41,340 bases of DNA from JBMDXK01 sp048594375. GTDB taxonomy: Bacteria; Pseudomonadota; Alphaproteobacteria; Rhizobiales; Methylopilaceae. The notes under the pieces were generated by a model that made no database searches, had not been told where the DNA came from, and saw only the letters and a program-made list of their open reading frames with translations. The stretch is taken from NCBI GenBank assembly GCA_048594375.1, contig JBMDXK010000014.1, positions 1 to 41,340 on the forward strand, in the 5' to 3' direction. Of this stretch, positions 16,151 to 25,500 are shown piece after piece; position 1 is the stretch's first letter; each line of letters opens with the position of its first letter. Made by a program: the position numbers and the translations under genes.

Positions 16151-16927
16151 TTACGTTATTAAACGCGCTCGATCAGAAACTGCATCATTGGGTACAGACA
16201 TATTGTTTGTTTCTTTAATCTGTCCAAATCTATCTGCTGTATGTGTAGCATTCCCATTGTCTATAAGGTGTAGTTCAATTAACGAACGATAGCTAAAATC
16301 TGTTTTTGATTGAATATCTTTTAGTTGTCTTGCATCAGCCTTTGTAAAAGTGGTTTTTTGATTTAACTGATTTAAAGCATTCATATGCTTTTGCAGGTTT
16401 TCAGCATAACCTTTCAGGGATGCCGATTGGATATCTGGATTAACAAAGACATATCTTGTTTGACGTGATTGGCTATCAAGAGTTGGTATTTCATTTAAGC
16501 TGCGAACAGGTTGAGATGGAGTAAGCGTGTATACTGTTCTCTTTTGTGTGAGAATTTGTGGAGGTAATAAATATTCTTTTTCTTCTCGTTTTCCCATCGC
16601 TGGGATTAAGTGCTTATCTAATCGTGGATTTTTATTTTTTATCGTTATTTCATTAGCTTGATAGCTTGCCAAGGCTGAATTAAAAGTATTTTCAAAATTT
16701 GTTATGGCCTTAGAAAATTTTTGAATAGTTGTTTCAATATTTCCACGTAATTCTACCGTTTGCTCAGGTGAGAGTTCTCGGCTCAATCCCATTTTGGATT
16801 GCAGTCGCGACCAAGGAGCATTTTGGCTTGTTATCGTGGTATCTTTGGTTAATGCGGCGTCAAATTCATCTTGAGTTTGAGTTGATTTATTTTCAAGATA
16901 AATATTTTGTTGAATATTTATGTTCAT
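16151..16927 (-). CDS. Orphan AT-rich protein, mostly helical, unknown function
   Basis: A 258-residue protein that I do not recognise. It begins MNINIQQNIYLENKSTQTQDE and is rich in Gln, Asn, Thr and Lys. It has no signal peptide or membrane helix. Stretches such as SPEQTVELRGNIETTIQKFSKAITNFENTFNSAL and YAENLQKHMNALNQLNQK, given here only as landmarks at about residues 53-85 and 175-193, look helical and amphipathic. The gene is distinctly more AT-rich than its housekeeping neighbours. It converges on the ADP-ribosyltransferase-like gene across about 110 bp and is separated from purB by a 351-bp AT-rich gap. GGA sits about 7-9 nt before the ATG. Its IQQNI near the N-terminus compares with IQQNM in the facing gene. 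It might be another effector; an immunity or chaperone role is possible but unsupported. Confidence 0.55.
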   Translation of the reverse strand: MNINIQQNIYLENKSTQTQDEFDAALTKDTTITSQNAPWSRLQSKMGLSRELSPEQTVELRGNIETTIQKFSKAITNFENTFNSALASYQANEITIKNKNPRLDKHLIPAMGKREEKEYLLPPQILTQKRTVYTLTPSQPVRSLNEIPTLDSQSRQTRYVFVNPDIQSASLKGYAENLQKHMNALNQLNQKTTFTKADARQLKDIQSKTDFSYRSLIELHLIDNGNATHTADRFGQIKETNNMSVPNDAVSDRARLIT

Positions 16928-17278
16928 CTTTTAATCCGTGCGTAAAATTTAATTTTTTGGTTAATTTATTGTTTCGATAAAGTCAATATTCGTTTTTGAT
17001 AAATATGAATTCATTTTCTAAATGAAATAATTGCATATTTGTTTATTTTATTTTTTTATATTCATGAATTGTTTTGTGATTACTTTTATGTATCTGAGCA
17101 TAATTGATATTTTAATTTTTTGGTAAGAACGGCTTAAAGAGTTTGTTCACTGTAACGTGGCCGTTGCAAACGGAAGGTAATTTCGCTCATGAGACAAAAA
17201 AAAGCTGACACCGGCATTTAAAAGGGCTAGAGAAGGGCAGATTTTCCTCTTCACGCTTATAATATTGCGAGTTCCGCT
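16928..17278. other. AT-rich gap between the orphan gene and purB
   Basis: No gene is supported. The region is strikingly A/T-rich up to about 17130 and then returns to average composition. It must hold the divergent promoters of the 16151-16927 gene and purB. A TTAA-N8-TTAA pair at 16949-16964 has the wrong spacing for a CtrA box. Confidence 0.5.
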
Positions 17279-18586
17279 ATGATCCCCCGCTATTCCCGCC
17301 CAGAAATGACACAAATCTGGTCACCTGAAAGCAAATTCCGTATCTGGTTTGAAATTGAAGCCTATGCTGCTGAAGCGATGGCGGAGCTGGGTGTTATCCC
17401 GAAAGAATCGGCAAAAGCCATCTGGGAAAAGGGCAGCAAAGCGCAGTTTAATGTTGAAAAAATTGATGCTATCGAGCGTGAAGTAAAGCACGATGTGATT
17501 GCGTTTCTGACCCATCTGGCTGAATTTATTGGCGATGATGCCCGCTTCGTGCATCAGGGTATGACGTCATCTGACGTTTTGGATACCTGCCTCAACGTTC
17601 AGCTTGTACGCGCTGCCGATCTTCTGATTGCTGATATGGATGGCTTGCTCAAAGCTCTTGAAAAACGTGCTTTTGAACACAAAATGACCCCCACCATTGG
17701 CCGCAGTCATGGTATCCATGCGGAGCCGGTGACGTTTGGTCTGAAATTGGCGCAAGCCTACGCGGAATTTTCCCGTAACCGCGCACGTCTGGTGCAGGCG
17801 CGTGAAGAGATTGCCACCTGCGCTATCTCCGGCGCTGTAGGCACATTTGCAAACATTGATCCGCGTGTTGAAGAATATGTGGCGGAAAAGCTGGGTCTTC
17901 AGCCGGAGCCTGCCTCCACGCAGGTTATCCCCCGTGACCGCCATGCGTTTTTCTTCTCGGTGCTGGGTGTTGTGGCCTCCTCCATTGAGCGGCTTTCTGT
18001 GGAAGTGCGTCACTTGCAGCGCACCGAAGTTCTGGAAGCGGAAGAGTATTTCTCCGCGGGTCAGAAGGGCTCATCTGCCATGCCGCACAAGCGCAATCCT
18101 GTGCTGACCGAAAACCTGACAGGTCTTGCGCGTATGGTGCGCGCTTATGCCTTCCCGGCCATGGAAAACGTAGCATTGTGGCACGAGCGGGATATTTCCC
18201 ATTCTTCCGTTGAGCGTATGATTGGCCCTGATGCCACTGTCACGCTGGATTTTGCTCTGGTGCGTCTCACTAACGTGATTGAAAATCTGCTGATTTACCC
18301 GGAGCGGATGCAGAAAAATCTCGATGCTCTGGGCGGTCTTGTGCATTCCCAGCGCGTTCTGCTGGCGCTTACCCAAAAAGGCGTTTCCCGTGAGGATTCC
18401 TATCGTCTGGTGCAGCGCAACGCCATGCCTGTATGGCGCGGTGAAGGCGATTTCCTCACACTGCTCAAAGCCGATGCGGATGTATCCAGCCGTCTGAACG
18501 ATGACGAACTCGAAGCGCTGTTCGATCTGAACTATCATTTCAAACAGGTGGATACCATCTTCAAGCGCGTTTTCGGCCGGAGCTGA
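17279..18586 (+). CDS. purB: Adenylosuccinate lyase
   Basis: PurB cleaves SAICAR to AICAR and adenylosuccinate to AMP, both releasing fumarate. The 435-residue protein has the fumarase/aspartase-superfamily signature SSAMPHKRNP, with catalytic Ser265 in its flexible loop, and the conserved TSSDVLDTCLN and GRSHGIHAEPVTFG motifs that carry the catalytic histidines. The N-terminus MIPRYSRPEMTQIWSPESKFRIW is typical of the family. The ATG at 17279 lies after GCGAG. It stands alone, with an orphan gene behind it and a 127-bp-period repeat downstream. Confidence 0.97.
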   Translation: MIPRYSRPEMTQIWSPESKFRIWFEIEAYAAEAMAELGVIPKESAKAIWEKGSKAQFNVEKIDAIEREVKHDVIAFLTHLAEFIGDDARFVHQGMTSSDVLDTCLNVQLVRAADLLIADMDGLLKALEKRAFEHKMTPTIGRSHGIHAEPVTFGLKLAQAYAEFSRNRARLVQAREEIATCAISGAVGTFANIDPRVEEYVAEKLGLQPEPASTQVIPRDRHAFFFSVLGVVASSIERLSVEVRHLQRTEVLEAEEYFSAGQKGSSAMPHKRNPVLTENLTGLARMVRAYAFPAMENVALWHERDISHSSVERMIGPDATVTLDFALVRLTNVIENLLIYPERMQKNLDALGGLVHSQRVLLALTQKGVSREDSYRLVQRNAMPVWRGEGDFLTLLKADADVSSRLNDDELEALFDLNYHFKQVDTIFKRVFGRS

Positions 18587-18590
18587 ATAC

Positions 18591-18840
18591 TACTGTGATG
18601 GGCGTTAAGTGTTAACTTCTCTGCGCTCCGATGCTCACGTACTTAATGTACGCTGCGCTTCGGTGCTCTATAAGCTAACACTTTCCGCCTCATCACAGCG
18701 TATTCAAGGGTTGAGCTGTCTGTTGTTGGTTGGCTCGTGTGGGTTATCTGCGCTCCGATGCTCACGTACTTCATGTACGCTGCGTTCCGATGCGCGGAAC
18801 CCTCGCGCTATTCCCCTCATCACAGCGCATTCAGGGGGGT
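18591..18840. repeat. Two-copy, 127-bp-period intergenic repeat containing dyads
   Basis: Two units recur with a period of 127 bp. CTGCGCTCCGATGCTCACGT starts at 18621 and again at 18748, and CCTCATCACAGCG occurs at 18688 and 18815. Within each unit, CTGCGCT(C/T)CG(A/G)TGC-type direct repeats flank a CGTAC-N5-GTACG dyad. Around unit 1, CTGTGATGGGCG...AAGTGTTAAC at 18594-18626 can pair imperfectly with GCTAACACTT...CATCACAG at 18673-18699, forming a large hairpin. The units occupy the purB-TSUP gap. They look like an extragenic repeat family and may also stop purB transcription. Confidence 0.75.
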
Positions 18841-19002
18841 GGGGTTTATGGCGATGTCAGGTTTGCGGCAATTGTATTTTGTTGCTGAATGAACTCTTCA
18901 GAAAGTCGTATAGTTTTTCTGGCAAAAATATGTTCAATGATACCTGCGCTCGTGGCCTTCCCTGCGGGCGCAGTTTTTATGTTTACAAGCAATGAGTGTC
19001 CT

Positions 19003-19797
19003 ATGGGCGGTCTTGAATTCGATGTGGTCATGCTGCTGATGGCTGTGGCCTTTTTTGCAGGGATTATTGATGCTATGGCGGGTGGAGGTGGATTGCTTAC
19101 ACTGCCTGCAATGCTGCTGGCGGGTATTGATCCGGTAGCAGCGCTTGGCACTAATAAATTGCAATCGGTGTTTGGTTCTGGATCAGCCACGCTGCGGTTT
19201 ACGCTCAAGCAGATGATTGACTGGCGTCGGGTCTGGGTGATGGCGGTTGCTGCGGCTGTTGGTGGTGCTGCGGGCGCGTTGTGTGTTAATTTTATTCCCA
19301 AAACAGCCTTGCAAATCATTTTGCCGTTTTTGCTGATTGCCCTTGCCATCTTTTTCGCGTTTTCCAAGAGCGTCAAGGATGATGATGCGGATGCGCGCAT
19401 TACGCCGCTGGTTTTTACATTCACTGCTGCCTTGGGGATAGGATTTTATGACGGGGTGTTTGGTCCCGGTACGGGCTCGTTTTTCATGCTGGCCTTTGTG
19501 ATGTTGCTGGGGTACGGGGTGCGCCGCGCAACAGCACACACCAAGCTGCTTAATTTTGGCTCTAATCTGGGTAGTCTTGGGGTATTTATGCTGGCGGGTT
19601 CTGTGCTCTGGGCATTGGGTTTGCTTATGGGTATTGCGCAATTTACGGGTGCGCAGGTGGGCGCGCAGTTGGCAATCCGGTTTGGTGCGAAACTCGTGCG
19701 GCCGTTACTTGTTATTATTTCAATTGGTGTTACCGTTCGTTTGCTGATTGACCCTGCGAATCCGATCAGGGTATTTTTGCTGGCATTTATTTCATAA
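19003..19797 (+). CDS. TSUP (TauE/SafE, DUF81) family membrane transporter
   Basis: A polytopic inner-membrane protein of about 264 residues in the sulfite-exporter TauE/SafE family, whose members move sulfite, sulfoacetate or other organic anions. The N-terminal AFFAGIIDAMAGGGGLLTLPAMLLAGIDP and the second-half GFYDGVFGPGTGSFFMLAFV repeat are the two diagnostic family segments (positions about 14-42 and 145-165). About eight hydrophobic helices are seen. The frame is open from ATG 18889, but I prefer ATG 19003 (MGGLEFDVVMLLM). It has GAG about 8 nt upstream, and family members begin at this point; the extra 38 residues have no counterpart I know. The stop is 14 bp before icd, so co-transcription is possible. 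The substrate is unknown. Confidence 0.85.
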   Translation: MGGLEFDVVMLLMAVAFFAGIIDAMAGGGGLLTLPAMLLAGIDPVAALGTNKLQSVFGSGSATLRFTLKQMIDWRRVWVMAVAAAVGGAAGALCVNFIPKTALQIILPFLLIALAIFFAFSKSVKDDDADARITPLVFTFTAALGIGFYDGVFGPGTGSFFMLAFVMLLGYGVRRATAHTKLLNFGSNLGSLGVFMLAGSVLWALGLLMGIAQFTGAQVGAQLAIRFGAKLVRPLLVIISIGVTVRLLIDPANPIRVFLLAFIS

Positions 19798-19811
19798 AAG
19801 GGGATTTTCAC

Positions 19812-21023
19812 ATGGCAAAAATTAAGGTCGCCAATCCGGTCGTGGAGCTTGATGGCGATGAGATGACCCGCATCATTTGGAAATTTATCAAAGATAAACT
19901 GATTTTTCCCTATCTCGATATTGATCTGAAATATTACGATCTGTCTGTTGAAAACCGTGATGCTACGGAAGATCAGGTCACCGTGGATGCTGCCGAAGCC
20001 ATTAAAAAATACGGCGTGGGTATTAAATGTGCTACCATCACCCCCGATGAAGGCCGTGTGAAAGAGTTTAACCTCAAGAAAATGTGGAAGTCACCCAACG
20101 GGACTATCCGCAATATTCTGGGCGGGGTGATTTTCCGCGAGCCGATCATCGCCAAAAACGTGCCGCGTCTTGTGCCGGGCTGGACACAGCCGATCATTGT
20201 GGGGCGCCATGCGTTTGGGGATCAGTATAAAGCAACCGATTTCAAAGTGCCGGGCAAAGGCAAGCTGACCATTAAATTTGTGGGCGAAGATGGCCAGACC
20301 ATCGAGCATGAGGTGTTCGATTTTCCCGCCTCCGGTGTGGCGATGGCTATGTACAATCTGGATGATTCCATCCGCGAATTTGCCCGTGCCTCCTTTAATT
20401 ATGGCTTGTTGCGAACGTATCCGGTGTATCTGTCCACCAAGAATACCATTCTCAAGCAGTATGATGGCCGCTTCAAAGATATTTTTCAGGAAATCTATGA
20501 TGCGGAATTTAAGGAAAAATTTGCAGCAGCGGGCATCCATTACGAGCATCGCCTGATTGATGACATGGTGGCCTCTGCCCTGAAGTGGTCGGGTGGTTAC
20601 ATCTGGGCGTGCAAAAACTATGATGGTGACGTGCAGTCCGACACCGTAGCGCAGGGCTTTGGCTCGCTGGGTCTGATGACTTCGGTGCTGCTGACACCGG
20701 ACGGGCAGACTGTGGAAGCGGAAGCCGCACACGGCACCGTTACCCGCCATTACCGTGAACACCAGAAAGGTCATGAGACCTCCACCAACTCCATTGCGTC
20801 TATTTTTGCATGGACACGGGGTCTGGCGCACCGCGCAAAACTGGATAACAACGATGCTTTGGCCAATTTTGCACTGACGCTGGAAAAAGTTTGCGTGGAT
20901 ACGGTTGAAGCCGGTTTCATGACCAAAGATCTGGCGCTGCTGATTGGTCCCGAACAGCCTTGGCTCTCCACCACGGGCTTTCTCGACAAGATTGATGAAA
21001 ATCTGAAAAAGGCTCTTGGCTGA
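19812..21023 (+). CDS. icd: NADP-dependent isocitrate dehydrogenase
   Basis: Converts isocitrate to 2-oxoglutarate with NADP+, supplying carbon for the glutamate synthase encoded next door. The 403-residue protein is the eukaryote-like homodimeric type usual in Alphaproteobacteria. It begins MAKIKVANPVVELDGDEMTRIIW and carries KSPNGTIRNILGG (substrate-binding Ser/Asn/Arg), GRHAFGDQYKATDF, DDMVASALKWSGGYIWACKNYDGD (metal-binding Asp) and EAAHGTVTRHYREHQKG (cofactor-binding His/Arg). AAGGGGA lies 8-9 nt before the ATG. It converges on gltD, with a terminator hairpin between the two stops. Confidence 0.98.
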   Translation: MAKIKVANPVVELDGDEMTRIIWKFIKDKLIFPYLDIDLKYYDLSVENRDATEDQVTVDAAEAIKKYGVGIKCATITPDEGRVKEFNLKKMWKSPNGTIRNILGGVIFREPIIAKNVPRLVPGWTQPIIVGRHAFGDQYKATDFKVPGKGKLTIKFVGEDGQTIEHEVFDFPASGVAMAMYNLDDSIREFARASFNYGLLRTYPVYLSTKNTILKQYDGRFKDIFQEIYDAEFKEKFAAAGIHYEHRLIDDMVASALKWSGGYIWACKNYDGDVQSDTVAQGFGSLGLMTSVLLTPDGQTVEAEAAHGTVTRHYREHQKGHETSTNSIASIFAWTRGLAHRAKLDNNDALANFALTLEKVCVDTVEAGFMTKDLALLIGPEQPWLSTTGFLDKIDENLKKALG

Positions 21024-21060
21024 GTTTTCCCCCGCTAAACGGGTGTGGATAAAACTAACG

Positions 21061-21088
21061 AAAAGGTTGCCTATGGGTGGCCTTTTTT
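21061..21088. terminator. Hairpin terminator between icd and gltD
   Basis: AAAAGGTTGCC (21061-21071), a 4-nt loop and GGTGGCCTTTT (21076-21086) pair along 11 bp including three G-U wobbles, ending in a T6 run on the plus strand. The minus-strand reading ends CCTTTTC, so it may serve both convergent transcripts. Confidence 0.7.
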
Positions 21089-21097
21089 ACTGGAATA

Positions 21098-22501
21098 TCA
21101 AGAATCGAGGAAAAGATTTATCGCCTCGGCAGCTTCGCGCCCTTCACGGATCGCCCAGACCACCAGCGATTGGCCGCGCCGCGCATCACCGGCCGCAAAC
21201 ACTTTGGGATGTTCGGTGCGGTAAGATTTGCGGTCGGCTGGGATATTACCGCGTTCATCCAGCACAAGGCTGGTTTTGTCCAGCAAGCCGTGATGCTCTA
21301 CGCCGGTGAAACCCAGCGCAATCAATACAATATCGGCGGGAATAAGAAATTCACTGCCTTCAATGGGCTTGCGCTTGGCATCGGCGCGGGCGCAGCGCAC
21401 ATGGGTGAGGGTATTGCCATCCCCTTTTAACCCCAGCGTGGCGGTGGCAAATTCACGGATCGCTCCTTCGGCCTGGCTGGAAGAGGTGCGCATTTTGGTT
21501 GGCCAGTAGGGCCATGTAAGGGCTTTGTTTTCATGTTCCGGCGGGCAGGGGCGAATGTCGAGTTGGGTCACTTCTTGCGCGCCTTGCCGGATGGCGGTGC
21601 CAATGCAGTCGGATGCGGTATCGCCGCCACCAATCACCACCACGCGCTTGCCGGTGGCAAGAATGGGCTCATCGCATAGCTCCTCTCCATTGCCCCGTTT
21701 GTTTTGCTGGATAAGATAGGGCATGGCATAATACACGCCGGAGAGATGCTGTTCGGGAAGCAGAGGATCGCGGGGTTTTTCCGCGCCAATGGTGAGCAAA
21801 ACGGCATCATGATCTTGCGATAACGCTTCAAGGCTGGTGTCCTGACCAATGGCTATGCCATAGTGAAACACAACACCTTCCGCTTGCATCTGCATTACAC
21901 GGCGTTCAATGTGGTGCTTTTCCAGCTTGAAATCCGGAATACCGTAGCGCAGGAGGCCACCTGCAAAGGCTTGGCGCTCATAAACATGCACGCTATGGCC
22001 TTGCCGCGCCAGTTGCTGCGCCGCAGCCAGACCTGCGGGGCCAGCACCCACTACGGCCACTTTTTTTCCGCTGCGTTGGTGGGGCGGTTGCGGTTGTACC
22101 CACCCCAGCTCCCAGGCTTTGTCGGCAATGGCTTGTTCAATGCATTTTATGGCAACCGGCGTATCCTCAAGATTGAGCGTGCAGGCTTCCTCGCAGGGGG
22201 CGGGGCAGATGCGTCCGGTGATCTCCGGGAAATTGTTGGTGCTGTGCAGGTTGTATGCGGCCTCTTTCCATTTGCCAGTATAAACCAGATCGTTCCAGTC
22301 CGGAATGGTGTTGTTGACCGGACAGCCCGTACCGCTGTGGCAATAAGGAATGCCGCAATCCATGCAGCGGGCGGCCTGCTGCCGCACCTCAGGCTCCGGC
22401 ATTGCTTGGGTAAATTCCTGAAAATGACGCACCCGTCTGGCGGCGGGTTCGTATTCCGGTTCTTGCCGTTCAATGTCCAGAAAGCCTGTGATTTTTCCCA
22501 T
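21098..22501 (-). CDS. gltD: Glutamate synthase (NADPH) small subunit
   Basis: GltD passes electrons from NADPH through FAD and 4Fe-4S clusters to GltB. I start at ATG 22499-22501 (MGKITGFLDIERQEPEYEP, the usual family start), giving 467 residues; the frame is open 14 codons further up without a better start. N-terminal cysteine clusters CMDCGIPYCHSGTGCP and CPAPCEEAC bind the Fe-S centres. VAVVGAGPAGLAAA is the FAD Rossmann motif and VVVIGGGDTASDCIG the NADPH motif. FAAGDARRGQSLVVWAIREG near the C-terminus closes the FAD site. It lies 25 bp behind gltB in one leftward operon. Confidence 0.97.
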   Translation of the reverse strand: MGKITGFLDIERQEPEYEPAARRVRHFQEFTQAMPEPEVRQQAARCMDCGIPYCHSGTGCPVNNTIPDWNDLVYTGKWKEAAYNLHSTNNFPEITGRICPAPCEEACTLNLEDTPVAIKCIEQAIADKAWELGWVQPQPPHQRSGKKVAVVGAGPAGLAAAQQLARQGHSVHVYERQAFAGGLLRYGIPDFKLEKHHIERRVMQMQAEGVVFHYGIAIGQDTSLEALSQDHDAVLLTIGAEKPRDPLLPEQHLSGVYYAMPYLIQQNKRGNGEELCDEPILATGKRVVVIGGGDTASDCIGTAIRQGAQEVTQLDIRPCPPEHENKALTWPYWPTKMRTSSSQAEGAIREFATATLGLKGDGNTLTHVRCARADAKRKPIEGSEFLIPADIVLIALGFTGVEHHGLLDKTSLVLDERGNIPADRKSYRTEHPKVFAAGDARRGQSLVVWAIREGREAAEAINLFLDS

Positions 22502-22526
22502 ATATGTCTCGCTGTTGGTGCAAAAT

Positions 22527-25500
22527 TTATTCTGCGGCCACAATGGCCTGTTGTTTTTCCATTTCCTGCAAGGCTTTGGCGTAGTCTAGAGGCATCACTT
22601 TTTTAAACAGTGGGCGGTAATGCGCCCAGTTGCTGAGGATGGTGGCGGCGCGTTGTGAGCCTGTCAGCCGTTGGTGCGCGTTTAGCAAGCGCAGGAGCCG
22701 GGTTTCATCATGGCGGCTCATGTCTTTCTGAATGTCAATCAAGCCGTGTGCTTCAAGATCGCCGCCGTGGTGATACATATTTTCCAGCAGCATGTCCTCT
22801 TCAGCAATGGGTTGCAGGTCAATCATGGAAAGGTTGCAGCGGGTGCTGAAGTCGCCGTCTTCGTCCAGCACATAAGCAATGCCGCCAGACATGCCTGCTG
22901 CGAAGTTGCGTCCGGTTTTCCCCAAGGAGACCACAATGCCGCCGGTCATGTATTCGCAGCCGTGGTCGCCCATGCCTTCCACCACGGCCACCGCGCCCGA
23001 ATTGCGCACCGCAAAGCGTTCCCCCGCTACCCCGCGTAGGAAGCACTGGCCGGCGATGGCGCCGTAAAGGACGGTGTTGCCCGCAATGATGGCGCGTTCG
23101 GAGGGAATATCAAGCTGTGCTGAAGGGCGCACAATGATAGTGCCGCCGGAAAGCCCTTTGCCCACATAGTCATTGGCCTCGCCGGTGAGATCAAGGGTTA
23201 TGCCTGCGCTGAGAAATGCGCCGAAGCTTTGTCCGGCTGTTCCTTCCAGAATAATCCGGATGCTGTCCTGCGGCAGACCTTCCGCGCCGAATTGTGTGGC
23301 TACCACGCCGGAAAGCATGGCGCCTGCCGAGCGGTCACGGCTGCGGATGGGGCTTTCAAAGGTAACGCATGGGGCAGTGCCTTCCATGACGGCGCGGCTA
23401 TGCACAATCCATTCCTGATCCAGCACGTTGGAAAGGTTATGTTCCTGTTTGCGTGTGTGGCGCAGTTTCTGCGGTGCTTTGGTATCCATTTTTTTGAGCA
23501 AAGCGCCCAGAGTGATGGCTTCGGCTTTGGGGTGGTTGATAACGGCGGTTTGATCCAGATACTGCACCTGCCCGATGATTTCTTCCAGCTTGCGCACGCC
23601 CATATCGGCCATGATGCGGCGCACTTCTTCGGCCATAAAGAACATGAAATTGATAACGTGTTCGGGTGTGCCAAGGAAGCGTTTACGCAACACGGGATCC
23701 TGGGTGGCAACCCCAACAGGGCAGGTGTTGAGATGGCATTTGCGCATCATCACGCAGCCTGCGGCAATCAGCGGAGCGGTGGCAAAGCCGAACAGGTCGG
23801 CACCCAGCAGCGCCCCGATAATGACATCGCGTCCGGTGCGCAGACCGCCATCCACTTCCAGAGCCACGCGGTCACGCAGATTGTTCATGACCAACGTTTG
23901 CTGGGTTTCGGCAAGGCCGATTTCCCACGGGCTACCTGCATGTTTGATGGCCGTGAGCGGGCTTGCGCCGGTGCCGCCCTCCATGCCGGAAATGGTGATA
24001 AGGTCGGCGCGGGCTTTGGCAACCCCTGCGGCCACAGTGCCAACGCCGGCTTCCGACACCAGTTTTACACTGACATCGGCTTTAGGATTGACGTTTTTCA
24101 GGTCAAAAATCAGTTGTGCCAGATCTTCAATGGAATAAATATCGTGGTGCGGCGGTGGTGAGATGAGGCCGACTCCGGGCGTGGAATGGCGTACATTGGC
24201 AATCACTTCATTGACCTTATGGCCGGGGAGCTGGCCGCCTTCGCCGGGCTTTGCCCCTTGCGCAACCTTGATTTGCAACACATCGCCGTTCACCAGATAG
24301 TGGGCGCTGACGCCGAACCGGCCAGAGGCAATCTGTTTAATGGCCGAGCGGCGGGAGTTGCCGTCGTGGTCGGGGATAAAGCGTTGCGGGTCTTCGCCAC
24401 CTTCGCCGGTGTTGGATTTGCCGCCAATGCGGTTCATGGCAACGGCCAGCGTTTCGTGGGCTTCCTGAGAGATCGAGCCGAATGACATGGCGCCCGTGGA
24501 GAAGCGGCGTACAATGGCGGAAGCCGGTTCCACTTCTTCCAGCTTGATGGGCGAACTGCCTACCTCGAAGGCCGAACGGATGCGCAAGAGGCCACGTAGA
24601 CTCAGCAAAGCGCGGGTGCGGCCGTTCATGGCGGTGGCATAGCTTTCATAGGTTTGCCAGCTTTTGTGCCGTACAGCGTGTTGCAGGTTGGTGACCGCAT
24701 CGGGTGTCCATGCGTGGGCTTCGCCTTTGGTGCGGTAAGCGTATTCACCGCCGGTTTCCAGCAGCTCCTGGTTAAAGGCGGTGTTGAAGCGTTCTACGGT
24801 TTCGCTGGCAATCTCGTTCAGACCCGCTCCGCCGATGCCTGTGAAGGTGCCAAAAAAATAATCGTTCACAAAGGCTGGAGAAAGACCTACCGAGTCGAAA
24901 ATCTGCGCGCCGCAATAGGATTGGTAGGTGGAAATGCCCATTTTGGACATGACCTTCAGCAAGCCTTTGCCAATTGCTTTGATATAGCGGGTGACCACTT
25001 CCTCGCGGGAGACTTCGGGCGGGAAATCTGCATGAAGATTTTCCAGTGCCTCAAAGGCCAGATAGGGGTTGATGGCCTCCGCACCGTACCCTGCAAGGCA
25101 GGCAAAATGATGCACTTCGCGGGCTTCGCCGGTTTCCACCACAAGGCCAACGGATGTGCGCATTCCTTTGCGAATGAGATGATTATGGACGGCAGCCACA
25201 GCCAGCAAGGCCGGAATGGGAATATAATCGGGGCTGGCGGCGCGATCCGAAAGAATAATGATGGTAAAGCCGCCGTTGATGGCGGTTTCAGCGCGGGTAC
25301 ACAGGCGTTTGAGGGCGTCTTCCATCCCCGCTGCGCCTTTTTCAACGGCGTAGGTTATATCAAGGGTTTTGGACTCAAAATGATTGTCGCGGCTTTGTCC
25401 GATGGCGCGGATTTTTTCCAGATCGGCGTTGGTGAGAATGGGTTGACGCACTTCCAGCCTGCGGCGGCGGGATTGGCCTTTAAGATCGAAGAGGTTAGGG

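Noticed and set aside
16949..16964. TTAA-N8-TTAA in the gap before purB
   Set aside because: Wrong spacing, and the surrounding DNA is so AT-rich that TTAA pairs are expected.
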